Shown: one piece after another, positions 34,149 to 41,083 of the stretch
Numbering within the stretch: the stretch's first letter is position 1
Layout: each line of letters starts with the position of its first letter
NCBI RefSeq assembly: GCF_002155965.1
Contig: NZ_MUMH01000001.1
Location: 1-64,000, forward strand
DNA: 64,000 bases
Origin: Allokutzneria sp. NRRL B-24872
GTDB lineage: Bacteria > Actinomycetota > Actinomycetes > Mycobacteriales > Pseudonocardiaceae
Direction of reading: 5' to 3'
The notes under the pieces: model-generated
Told to the model about the DNA's origin: nothing
Database searches by the model: none
The model's input: the letters and a program-made list of their open reading frames with translations, nothing else
Position numbers and translations under genes: made by a program

Positions 34149-34944
34149 CCAGGAAGTCCGCGATGAGCGGCGCGATCTCGTCGACCTTGTCCTCCAACGC
34201 GAAGTGCCCGGTCTCGAACAGGTGCAGCTGCGCGTCGGGCACATCGCGCAGGTACGCGCGCGCTCCCGCCTCGCTGAAGAACATGTCGCCCGTCCCCCAC
34301 ACGATCAGGGTCGGCGGCTGGTGCTCGCGCAGCCACTGCTGCCACACCGGGTACAGCTCGACGTTGCTGCGGTAGTCCCGCGCGATCTGGTCCTGGATCT
34401 CCTTGCGGCCAGGCAGATCCATGAAGTGCTGGTCCAGCGTCCAGCCGTCCGGCTCGATCGCGTCCACATCGGACACTCCGACCTCGTACTGGGCGCGGGT
34501 GAACGGCAGCGTGAACGCCTCCGGCTGCGGGCCGTTCTCGATGAACTCCTTGGCGACCTCGGCCAGCCCGTCCTCGTAGGCGTTGCCGTTCTGCACCACC
34601 AGCCCGGCGATCCACTCCGGGTGCCGCGTCGCGATGCGGAAGCCGACCGGCGCGCCGTAGTCGAAGACGTAGACGAAGAACCGCTCCAGGCCGACCGCCT
34701 CCACGAAGCCCTCCACCACCCGCGACAGGTACTCGAAGGAGTACTCGACGTCCGGGGTGTCGGTGTGGCCGAAGCCCGGGTAGTCCGGCGCGATCACGTG
34801 GAAGCGGTCGGCCAGGCGGTCCATCAGCACCCTGAACTGGTGCGATCCCGACGGGAAACCGTGCAGCAGCAACAGGGTCGGCGCTTCGCGGGGCCCTGAC
34901 TCCCGGTAGTGCACGCGTACGCCGTCCACCTCGACGAACCTCAT
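34132..34944 (-). CDS. Alpha/beta hydrolase, haloalkane-dehalogenase/epoxide-hydrolase-like
   Basis: 270 residues from an ATG behind AGGAGG. Oxyanion-hole LLLHGFPSGSHQF, DYPGFGHTDTP, nucleophile Asp95 in VYVFDYGAPVGF (Asp rather than Ser, as in dehalogenases and epoxide hydrolases), acid region LIVWGTGDMFF, and catalytic His in ETGHFALEDK. Reaction on an unknown ester-free substrate (epoxide or halide) is likely. Divergent from a CGNR regulator, with repeated CATTAG half-sites between. Confidence 0.85.
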   Translation of the reverse strand: MRFVEVDGVRVHYRESGPREAPTLLLLHGFPSGSHQFRVLMDRLADRFHVIAPDYPGFGHTDTPDVEYSFEYLSRVVEGFVEAVGLERFFVYVFDYGAPVGFRIATRHPEWIAGLVVQNGNAYEDGLAEVAKEFIENGPQPEAFTLPFTRAQYEVGVSDVDAIEPDGWTLDQHFMDLPGRKEIQDQIARDYRSNVELYPVWQQWLREHQPPTLIVWGTGDMFFSEAGARAYLRDVPDAQLHLFETGHFALEDKVDEIAPLIADFLVSNSG

Positions 34945-34946
34945 GA

Positions 34947-35039
34947 CTAATGCCTCCTAGCAACTTGGATGCATTAGGTATAGCCGCCGCACACCTAATG
35001 GGTCAAGTCCAACCTGTAGCATTAGTGGAGTAGCATTGG
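34947..35039. promoter_or_regulatory. Cluster of CATTAG half-sites in the hydrolase/CGNR divergent region
   Basis: CTAATG (34947), GCATTAGG (34971), CCTAATG (34994), GCATTAG (35019) and GCATTGG (35033): five copies of one half-site in both orientations within 93 bases, including CATTAGGT..ACCTAATG as an inverted pair. Both start codons lie within 5 bases of the cluster edges. Probable operator of the CGNR protein. Confidence 0.6.
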
Positions 35040-35043
35040 TCGC

Positions 35044-35577
35044 ATGGTCCCCCTGATCGGCGAGCCGCTGCCCATCGACCTGGTGAACACCAGGACGTCC
35101 GAGGGCGACCTGCTCGACAGCCCCCAGGCGCTCTCCGCGTGGCTCGACGCCCAAGCCGACCGGCTCCCTCCGTTGGCGCGCGTCGAACTGGCCCCCGTGC
35201 TCGCACTCCGGGAGCACGTCTCGCAGACCCTGCGCGCCGCGCGCGTCGGCCTCGAACCGCCGCCGGAGTCCTTGGCCGCCTTGACGTCCGCGCACCGCGC
35301 GGCGCCGGTCTACCGAGAGCTGACGTGGACCGGCTCCGCCGTGAGCGCCACCGCTCGACGCGGCGCCACGGCGACCGAAGTGCTGCTCGCCGAACTGGCC
35401 GAAGCCACCGCTGACCTGCTGACCAGCCCGGACATCACCAAGGTCCGCAACTGCGAAGGCCCCGAATGCCTCCTGCTTTTCCTGCCAGCGCACCCGCGCC
35501 GCCGGTGGTGCTCCCCCAAGATCTGCGGGAACCGCGTCCGTGTGGCCCGCCACTACCAACGCCACCGTCCGGAGTAG
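35044..35577 (+). CDS. CGNR zinc-finger (ABATE-domain) regulator
   Basis: 177 residues. N-terminal ABATE domain (LIGEPLPIDLVNTRTSEGDL) with a variable helical middle, and a C-terminal treble-clef-like finger: NCEGPECLLLFL, RRRWCSPKICGNR, VRVARHYQRHR. The CGNR finger binds DNA and the ABATE part is thought to sense a ligand. Gene order and shared half-sites indicate that it controls the divergent hydrolase. The ATG follows the last half-site so closely that the mRNA is probably leaderless or nearly so. Confidence 0.88.
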   Translation: MVPLIGEPLPIDLVNTRTSEGDLLDSPQALSAWLDAQADRLPPLARVELAPVLALREHVSQTLRAARVGLEPPPESLAALTSAHRAAPVYRELTWTGSAVSATARRGATATEVLLAELAEATADLLTSPDITKVRNCEGPECLLLFLPAHPRRRWCSPKICGNRVRVARHYQRHRPE

Positions 35578-35699
35578 CTGCGCCGTTCTGGTGAATTCCC
35601 CACCATCATGGCACGCTCACTTGAAAGTTCTTGACCTCTCCGCGTGGCGGCTCGATGCTGTGACCGGCATCCGCCGCCCCACCCGCGAGGAGGGCAAGA

Positions 35700-37151
35700 G
35701 TGTTACGTGCCAAGGGAATCGGCCTGCTGCTGGCGCTCATCGCCGCCCTGCTGACCGCTCCGGCCGCCGAGGCCGCGCCGACGTCCGGCTTCCGCAACCC
35801 CGTGCTGGAGAACGGCGCCGACCCGCAGATGGTCACCCACGACGGCTTCTACTACCTGACCTACACGCGCAACGACCACATCGCCGTCAGCAAGGCGCGG
35901 TCCGTCACCGAGCTCGCCTCCGCTCCCGAGACGATCGTCTGGCGGGATGACACCCCGTCTCGCTGCTGCTTCATCTGGGCGCCGGAAATGCACTTCCTCC
36001 AAGGGAAGTGGTACATCTACTACACCGCGACCAACAGCGCGCACGTCCTCGCCGAGCACCGCATGTACGTCCTGGAGAGCGCTGGCACCGACCCGCTCGG
36101 CCCGTACTCCTTCAAGGCCCCCCTCGCCGCCGCATCCGACCAGTACTCCTTGGACGGCACCGTCCTGACGATGCCCGACGGGCGGTTGTACGCGATCTGG
36201 TCCGGTTGGGACCCCGGCACCGAGAAGCCGCAGAACCTCTACATCGCGCCGATGAGCAATCCTTGGACCACAAGCGGTCCCCGCGTTCTGCTGTCCAGCC
36301 CCGTGCACCCGTGGGAGATGGAGAGCTTGTCCGTCAACGAGGGCGCCGCCGTGTTGTGGCGCAACGGCAAGCTCTTCCTGGCTTTCTCCGCCAGCGGGTG
36401 CATGAGCCCCAACTACGCGATCGGCCTGCTCACCTTCAACGGCGGCGACGTCCTCGATCCGGCCGCGTGGACGAAGTCACCCCAGCCGCAGTTCAAGTCC
36501 TCCCCTGCCAACAACGCCTACGGCACCGCGCACAACAGCTTCTTCGCCTCGCCCGACGGCTCCGAGACGTGGATCGCCTACCACGCCGTCACCAATCCCA
36601 ACGGCAGCTGCGGCGGCGATCGCTCCACCCGAATCCAACGCGTCGAGTGGCGCGCTGACGGCACCCCCGACTTCGGCGTTCCCGCCGCCACGTCAACGAC
36701 TCTGCGCCTTCCCGCAGGCGATCCCGGTCCCGCGCGCCTGCCCAACGGCGACTACGTGCTCAAGGCCTCCCACAGCGGCAAGGCCCTCGACGTCGCTTCC
36801 GCCAGCACCCAGGACAACGCCCCCGTGATCCAATGGGAACCCCACGGCGGCTCCAACCAGGTGTGGCGGCTGCGGTCCCTGCCCGACGGCACCTACGAAC
36901 TCCGCGCCAAGCACAGCGGCAAACTGCTCACCGTTGACACCCGTGTCGTACAACGACGTTCCGGCGGCTCCGCGCGCCAGCGCTGGCACATCGACTCCGT
37001 CAGCGGCGGCTACCGCATCTCCGTGAAGGCGGGCGGACACGCGCTCTCCGTCGACCGCGGTTTGCACACCGACGGCGCCGATGTCCTTGCGTCGCACTAC
37101 CTCTACGGCGCTGAGCAGAAGTGGCGCCTCAGCTACCTCGCCGCCTCGTAG
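35700..37151 (+). CDS. Secreted GH43 glycosidase with C-terminal ricin-type lectin (CBM13)
   Basis: 483 residues from a GTG. Signal peptide about 1-25 (PAAEAA). Five-bladed beta-propeller about 30-335 with the GH43 triad: Asp41 in NGADPQMV (general base), Asp152 in SLDGTV, Glu214 in VNEGAAV (general acid). Residues about 350-483 are a beta-trefoil with repeated GKALDVAS, GKLLTVDT, GHALSVDR units. Acts outside the cell on arabinan, xylan side chains or galactan; the exact sugar cannot be told. Its last seven codons and stop lie in a short copy of the antisense 3' end of the gene at 38154 (see findings). Confidence 0.88.
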   Translation: MLRAKGIGLLLALIAALLTAPAAEAAPTSGFRNPVLENGADPQMVTHDGFYYLTYTRNDHIAVSKARSVTELASAPETIVWRDDTPSRCCFIWAPEMHFLQGKWYIYYTATNSAHVLAEHRMYVLESAGTDPLGPYSFKAPLAAASDQYSLDGTVLTMPDGRLYAIWSGWDPGTEKPQNLYIAPMSNPWTTSGPRVLLSSPVHPWEMESLSVNEGAAVLWRNGKLFLAFSASGCMSPNYAIGLLTFNGGDVLDPAAWTKSPQPQFKSSPANNAYGTAHNSFFASPDGSETWIAYHAVTNPNGSCGGDRSTRIQRVEWRADGTPDFGVPAATSTTLRLPAGDPGPARLPNGDYVLKASHSGKALDVASASTQDNAPVIQWEPHGGSNQVWRLRSLPDGTYELRAKHSGKLLTVDTRVVQRRSGGSARQRWHIDSVSGGYRISVKAGGHALSVDRGLHTDGADVLASHYLYGAEQKWRLSYLAAS

Positions 37152-37201
37152 TTCTGCGATGTGTCGCGCTGCCACTCCGGCAGCGCGACACAGTCCGCCA
37201 C
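37128..37201. repeat. Direct repeat copy A: remnant of the 38154 gene's 3' end
   Basis: Begins CTCAGCTACCT in the last codons of the GH43 gene and runs to CAGTCCGCCAC. It matches 38149-38246 closely (shared GTGTCGCGCTGCCACTCCGG) apart from one internal 24-base deletion. Read on the minus strand it is a truncated copy of the final 30 or so codons of the two-repeat protein gene. Confidence 0.7.
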
Positions 37202-37210
37202 GCGGTCCGG

Positions 37211-37467
37211 CTAAGGCGTCCACAGAATCGGCCCGGCTACCTTCACGAGCCGAGGCGCGAACCGATCGCCAGGCGCTGGAACGCTCAGCAGCTCTTGAAC
37301 CACGTGCGTGAGCGAACCTGTGCGCTCCCACACGATGCCGGGCAGACGGCGTCGATCCAGCGCTCGACCTCGGGAGTGAGCTGAGCGAGGTCGCCGCACA
37401 CGGCCTGGCCGTCGACGAGCACGCACTCGCCGCCGACTGGTGCGGCTCGCGTGCAGCTCATCATCAT
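37211..37467 (-). pseudogene. Frameshifted small hypothetical gene
   Basis: An ATG-run start (MMMSCTRAAPVGGECVLVDG) leads into CGDLAQLTPEVERWIDAV; coding character then moves to another frame that continues GIVWERTGSLTHVVQELLSV to a stop after GPILWTP. The switch falls in the GTCTGCCCGGC stretch, consistent with one lost or gained base. The joined product would be about 86 residues. I do not recognise the family, and no good ribosome site is seen. It could be a real pseudogene or a sequencing error. Confidence 0.45.
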
Positions 37468-37724
37468 CAGCAGTGCAGGCGGACGCGGAACATCTGAACG
37501 ATCGGTGTGCGGGTTGAGCGCACAAGCGCTGAAGCCAGCGAACCCGCTGCGCACGATCGACTCGTGTCATGAGGCTCGTCGAGACCATCGACGACAGCGA
37601 GTCCCCGCTCAGCGATCGGCTCGACCCCAGGCCGGTGGAGTCCTCACCGCGTCACCTCGCCGTGGTGGATTCCGGTGCTACTTTGCCGTTGATCAGCCTG
37701 CCCTCGCCCCCGAAGGACACCTCG

Positions 37725-38138
37725 ATGAACCACCTCGCCTACCCCGTGTCGATCAAGGGAGTGGTGGTCCGCGACGGCAAGGTGCTGCTGCTGAAGAACG
37801 AGCGCGAGGAGTGGGAGCTGCCAGGCGGTCGGATCGAGCCCGGTGAGACCCCGGAAGACTGCGTTGCCCGCGAGATCACCGAAGAGACGCGGTGGAAGGT
37901 GACGACCGGGCCGATCCTCGACACGTGGATGTACTACATCGACGTCGCCGAGAAGAACGTGTTCATCGTGACCTACGGCTGTCATCCGGACAGCGGCAGT
38001 GAGCCCGTGCTTTCCCATGAGCACAAGGAAATCGGCCTGTTCACCGAGGACGAGGTACACGGCCTGAACATGCCGGAGGGCTACAAGCGCTCCATCGCGG
38101 CGTGGTTCGAGCGACTGCGCGCGAACGCGGTCAGGTGA
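37725..38138 (+). CDS. NUDIX hydrolase
   Basis: 137 residues from the ATG behind AAGGACACCTCG; upstream in-frame sequence is not coding. Nudix box GRIEPGETPEDCVAREITEE fits GX5EX7REUXEE, with Arg in place of the Gly that usually follows. Preceded by SIKGVVVRDGKVLLLKNERE and followed by YYIDVAEKNVFIVTYGC. Hydrolyses a nucleoside-diphosphate derivative, substrate unknown. Flanked on both sides by copies of the same short repeat, so it may have arrived by a local duplication or insertion. Confidence 0.88.
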   Translation: MNHLAYPVSIKGVVVRDGKVLLLKNEREEWELPGGRIEPGETPEDCVAREITEETRWKVTTGPILDTWMYYIDVAEKNVFIVTYGCHPDSGSEPVLSHEHKEIGLFTEDEVHGLNMPEGYKRSIAAWFERLRANAVR

Positions 38139-38148
38139 GCCATGGGGG

Positions 38149-38246
38149 CTCAGCTACCTGCCCGCCTCGTAGTACTCGCAGACGCGCTCGAAGATCGCGA
38201 TGTCTGTGTCGCGCTGCCACTCCGGCAGCGCGGCCCAGTCCGCCAC
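38149..38246. repeat. Direct repeat copy B (intact)
   Basis: Full-length counterpart of copy A. It overlaps the 3' end of the two-repeat protein gene on the minus strand. The two copies bracket the NUDIX gene and the frameshifted small gene. Confidence 0.7.
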
Positions 38247-38522
38247 ATACCCCGGCTTCGGGTCCGGAATGTGCTTGTAGATCTGCGCGATCCAGCAAGT
38301 GGCGACGAACCGCCCCTTCTGCTCATCGGTCAACCGCGCCGCGCTACCACCGCTGACGCTCAGAAAATCGAGCACTTGCTGGCACACCGCCGCCGATTCC
38401 CTTTCCCAGTCCGGCGTCTGCTCCCACGGCGTCACGTACCCCGGCTTGGGCTCGCCCGGGAGGTACTGACGTACCCCCTCGATCCACGCTTCCCGGAACA
38501 GGCGTCCCAGCTCGACGTTCAC
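38154..38522 (-). CDS. Two-repeat hypothetical protein of the toxin-immunity patch
   Basis: 122 residues from a GTG behind AAAGGA. Two copies of a Trp/Pro-rich motif: EPKPGYVTPWEQTPDWERES (about 24-43) and DPKPGYVADWAALPEWQRDT (about 87-106), each preceded by a helix and followed by an amphipathic helix. I do not recognise the family; no signal peptide. It follows the Imm1 gene by 20 bases on the same strand and may be part of that operon, perhaps a second immunity or accessory protein; that is speculation from position. Confidence 0.6.
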   Translation of the reverse strand: MNVELGRLFREAWIEGVRQYLPGEPKPGYVTPWEQTPDWERESAAVCQQVLDFLSVSGGSAARLTDEQKGRFVATCWIAQIYKHIPDPKPGYVADWAALPEWQRDTDIAIFERVCEYYEAGR

Positions 38523-38542
38523 GCGGTTGTCCTTTCGTTGCT

Positions 38543-38965
38543 CTAACCCGAGACTGCGGCGTCTTCCTGCCAACTGACACAGCTCGGCCGCCCGCCCGTC
38601 ACGACAAGCTCGTGCACCGCCTTGCGGATGTCTGCCAGGGGAAGCTCGGCGTTCGCGGGTAGCTGGCGCTGATGTCCCATGTAGTCGTACTCCACAGCCT
38701 TGGTGTCAGCGCCACCGTTGAAGCTGGTGACTGATCCGGAAGGGTCCGAGTACGTCATGAACCCTGTGCCACGCCGAGGGTCCAGGCCGACGTAGGAGAC
38801 GAGCCAGCCGCCTTGCCCCTGGTGGGACAGCTCGGCGAGTGGGGGCACGTCGAAACCCTGACCGTCGACGATCATGCGATCCAACAGGGCGTCGAGATCC
38901 GCGCCGTCCTCGATCACGGTCGGCTCGTCGTCCTCGATGCCGTACCAAGCTTCTAGCGCCACCAC
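38543..38965 (-). CDS. Imm1-family immunity protein
   Basis: 140 residues from the first of two adjacent GTGs, 9 bases behind AGGAGG. Imm1 pattern: EAWYGIEDDEPTVIEDGADL, PPLAELSHQGQGGWLVSYVG, LDPRRGTGFMTYSDPSGSVT, LPLADIRKAVHELVVTGGRP. Imm1 proteins protect against deaminase toxins of polymorphic toxin systems. It overlaps the 3' end of the deaminase pseudogene by 13 bases, the usual toxin-immunity arrangement. The immunity gene itself looks intact. Confidence 0.8.
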   Translation of the reverse strand: MVALEAWYGIEDDEPTVIEDGADLDALLDRMIVDGQGFDVPPLAELSHQGQGGWLVSYVGLDPRRGTGFMTYSDPSGSVTSFNGGADTKAVEYDYMGHQRQLPANAELPLADIRKAVHELVVTGGRPSCVSWQEDAAVSG

Positions 38966-39679
38966 GGCTTCGCCCCTCCTGCAATGCGCTTGTGGTAGTT
39001 CGGACCGTGAATCGTCAGTGAGTACCCCTCGGGAAGCAAGATCCCCACGAGGGTCGCGCACCCCAGGATTCCGCGGCAAGGCCGATTGTTGATCACCAGC
39101 GCAAGGTGTCGCCACCCGGGATCTTCAGCGCCCTTCTCTCTCATGAGCGCCACAAGATTCATCTCCACATCGGCTGCCGTGGTGACCGGCACCCCGGGAC
39201 ATCCCAAGGCTTGGAGAGAGTCGTTCACCTGCGGTGTTCGCTCGTCCTCCCCGCTGATGATCGTATGCGTCCTACCGTCCGGCCCAATCCACCGTCCGTG
39301 CGTCTTCTGCCCCCTGCCCTGGGCAACTCTGTCTCAGGCAACTCGGCACGGAGCTGCTCGATGAGTTTCCCTGCCGGGGCAGAGCGCGACACGTGCTCAG
39401 GAGACTCCACCGGGCGCCCGCCAAAGCGATGCCGTAGCCCTCAACTCGTTGCTCCAGGGCCACCACCGCACCGCGCGCGTCGTTCAGACCAGTGATACTG
39501 CCAGCCAACAGCCCCAGCGTTTCTTCGGCACCGGCGTCATGGGCACCGGCCATGGCATGGGCGTACTGAGCACCGGCCTCCGCCACCAGGTCCGTGGCCC
39601 GGCCGAGATCGCCGCGGGCACGACCGCACTGATCCAGAACTCCACGGAGACGGGCGATGACACCTCTGATCGTGCTCAC
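38953..39679 (-). pseudogene. Frameshifted DddA-like (SCP1.201-type) deaminase toxin
   Basis: A GTG behind GGGGAGACC opens an N-terminal helical domain (VIARLRGVLDQCGRARGDLG, AGAEETLGLLAGSITGLNDA). After about GIALAGARW the frame must change to read VESPEHVSRSAPAGKLIEQL, RAELPE, and change again to read QKTHGRWIGPDGRTHTIIS. The rest, VNDSLQALGCPGVPVT, ADVEMNLVALMREKG, HLALVINNRPCRGILGC, LLPEGYSLTIHGPN and final GGAKPWW, is a SCP1.201-like cytosine deaminase with its PCxxxxxC zinc site. Each break is explained by one missing base. Position two before the catalytic Glu is Asp where DddA has His; whether that is normal in this branch I cannot tell. The immunity gene follows. Confidence 0.75.
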
Positions 39680-39816
39680 GGTCTCCCCTATCGCCCCGAC
39701 GTATCGAGCGTAGGAACAAGCGAGGACAGCCGGACAGATCGAGTGAGGTGAATGCCAGGGTGATCAGTGGCGCGGCGCCACACGAGGGTGGAGGGCCGCT
39801 CCTCGCGTCGCACGGG

Positions 39817-40971
39817 TCAGGAGAGGCGGGCGTCGATCTGGGCGGGTGAGAGGACGTGCTGGAGCACCATGGTGGCGGCACCGAGGACTCCGGCCTGGGC
39901 ACCGGTGCGGGCGGAGACGATCTGGAGCGAGCCGGTGGCCAGCGGGAGCGAGCGGGCGTAGACGACCTCGCGCACTCCGGCCAGCAGGCCCTCCGCGGCG
40001 TTCACGAGCTGGCCGCCGAGGACGACGACGGAGGGGTTGAGCAGGCTGACGCACGCGGCGAGGACCTCGCCGATGCTGCGGCCGGCGGCGCGGATCTCGT
40101 TGGCGGCCAACACGTCCCCGGCGCGGACGAGTGCGATCAACTCGGCGACGGAGCCGTCCGCGGCGGGCACGCGGGAGGCGATGGCGGGCCCGGCGGCGAC
40201 GGCTTCGAGGCAGCCGAGGTTGCCGCAGCGGCACGCGACGGCGTGGGAGCCCATGGCCTGGACGTGGCCGAGGTCGCCTGCGACGCCCTGCGCGCCGCGG
40301 TGCAGGGAGCCGCCGGTGATGATGCCGGAGCCGATGCCGGTGGCGACCTTGACGAAGAGCAGGTGGTCGACGTCGGGGTAGACGGCGGCGTGCTCGCCGA
40401 GCGCCATCAGGTTCACGTCGTTGTCGACGAGGACGGGGCCCGCCACCGCAGCGCCGACGTGCGCCGGGACGTCGTAGCCGTCCCAGCCGGGCATGATCGG
40501 CGGGTTGGTGGGCTTGCCGGTGGAGTGCTCGACGGGGCCGGGCAGGCCGATCCCGGTGCCGACGACGGTGCTGCTGCCGGTCTCGGCGAGCAGTTCGGCG
40601 CCGATCTGGAGCATCCGGTCGAGCACCGCGCGCGGGCCGAGGGTGATCGACATCGACTCCTCGCGCTGGGCCAGGACGGTCGCGGCGAGGTCGGTGACGG
40701 CGACGGTGGCGTGGGTGGCGCCGATGTCGGCGGCGAGCACGACGCCCGCGGACGGGTTGAACGCGAAGGTCGCGGGAGGCCGCCCGCCGGTGGAGACGGC
40801 CTCTCCGGCAGGGGCGAGCAAACCGTTGTGCAGCAACAGGTCCACTCGCGCGCCAACGGTGGACCGGGCCAGGCCGGTGAGCTGGGTCAGCTCGGCGCGC
40901 GTGCGCGGCCTGCCGTCCCGCATCAGCTGGAGCAGCACCCCGGCGCCCCCGGTGATCATCGACTCGCCCAT
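39817..40971 (-). CDS. ROK-family transcriptional repressor of the sugar ABC operon
   Basis: 384 residues. N-terminal winged helix about 10-65 (TRAELTQLTGLARSTVGARV), then a ROK sugar-kinase-like domain with AADIGATHATVAVTDL, GIGLPGPVEHSTG, DNDVNLMALGE, and zinc-binding CRCGNLGCLEA. The first Gly-rich loop reads DIGATHATVA, as in regulators rather than active kinases. Divergent from the ABC transporter operon; by analogy with XylR/NagC-type ROK proteins it represses that operon until its sugar is present. Confidence 0.9.
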   Translation of the reverse strand: MGESMITGGAGVLLQLMRDGRPRTRAELTQLTGLARSTVGARVDLLLHNGLLAPAGEAVSTGGRPPATFAFNPSAGVVLAADIGATHATVAVTDLAATVLAQREESMSITLGPRAVLDRMLQIGAELLAETGSSTVVGTGIGLPGPVEHSTGKPTNPPIMPGWDGYDVPAHVGAAVAGPVLVDNDVNLMALGEHAAVYPDVDHLLFVKVATGIGSGIITGGSLHRGAQGVAGDLGHVQAMGSHAVACRCGNLGCLEAVAAGPAIASRVPAADGSVAELIALVRAGDVLAANEIRAAGRSIGEVLAACVSLLNPSVVVLGGQLVNAAEGLLAGVREVVYARSLPLATGSLQIVSARTGAQAGVLGAATMVLQHVLSPAQIDARLS

Positions 40972-41020
40972 GGCCGTAGTGAAACACAGGGGCTTCGGTT
41001 TCTCCGAGTGAGACTTCTGA

Positions 41021-41083
41021 ACGAGCGATGCAGAACTTTTGCTTGACGCTCGTCATAAGTCTGCCTACGGTCTCCTCTTATGA
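41021..41083 (+). promoter_or_regulatory. Promoter and operator arms of the sugar ABC operon
   Basis: TTGACG (41044) and TACGGT (41067) with a 17-base spacer form a sigma-70-type promoter; the expected transcript start falls at about 41079-41080, on the ATG, so the mRNA is probably leaderless. Two inverted pairs overlap it: ACGAGCG (41021) with CGCTCGT (41047), and TCATAAG (41053) with CTTATGA (41077), the latter flanking the -10. Likely ROK repressor sites. Confidence 0.65.

Noticed and set aside
37128..38246. The duplicated fragment as attachment sites of an integrated element
   Set aside because: No integrase, recombinase or tRNA gene is present, and the repeat is gene-derived with an internal deletion.
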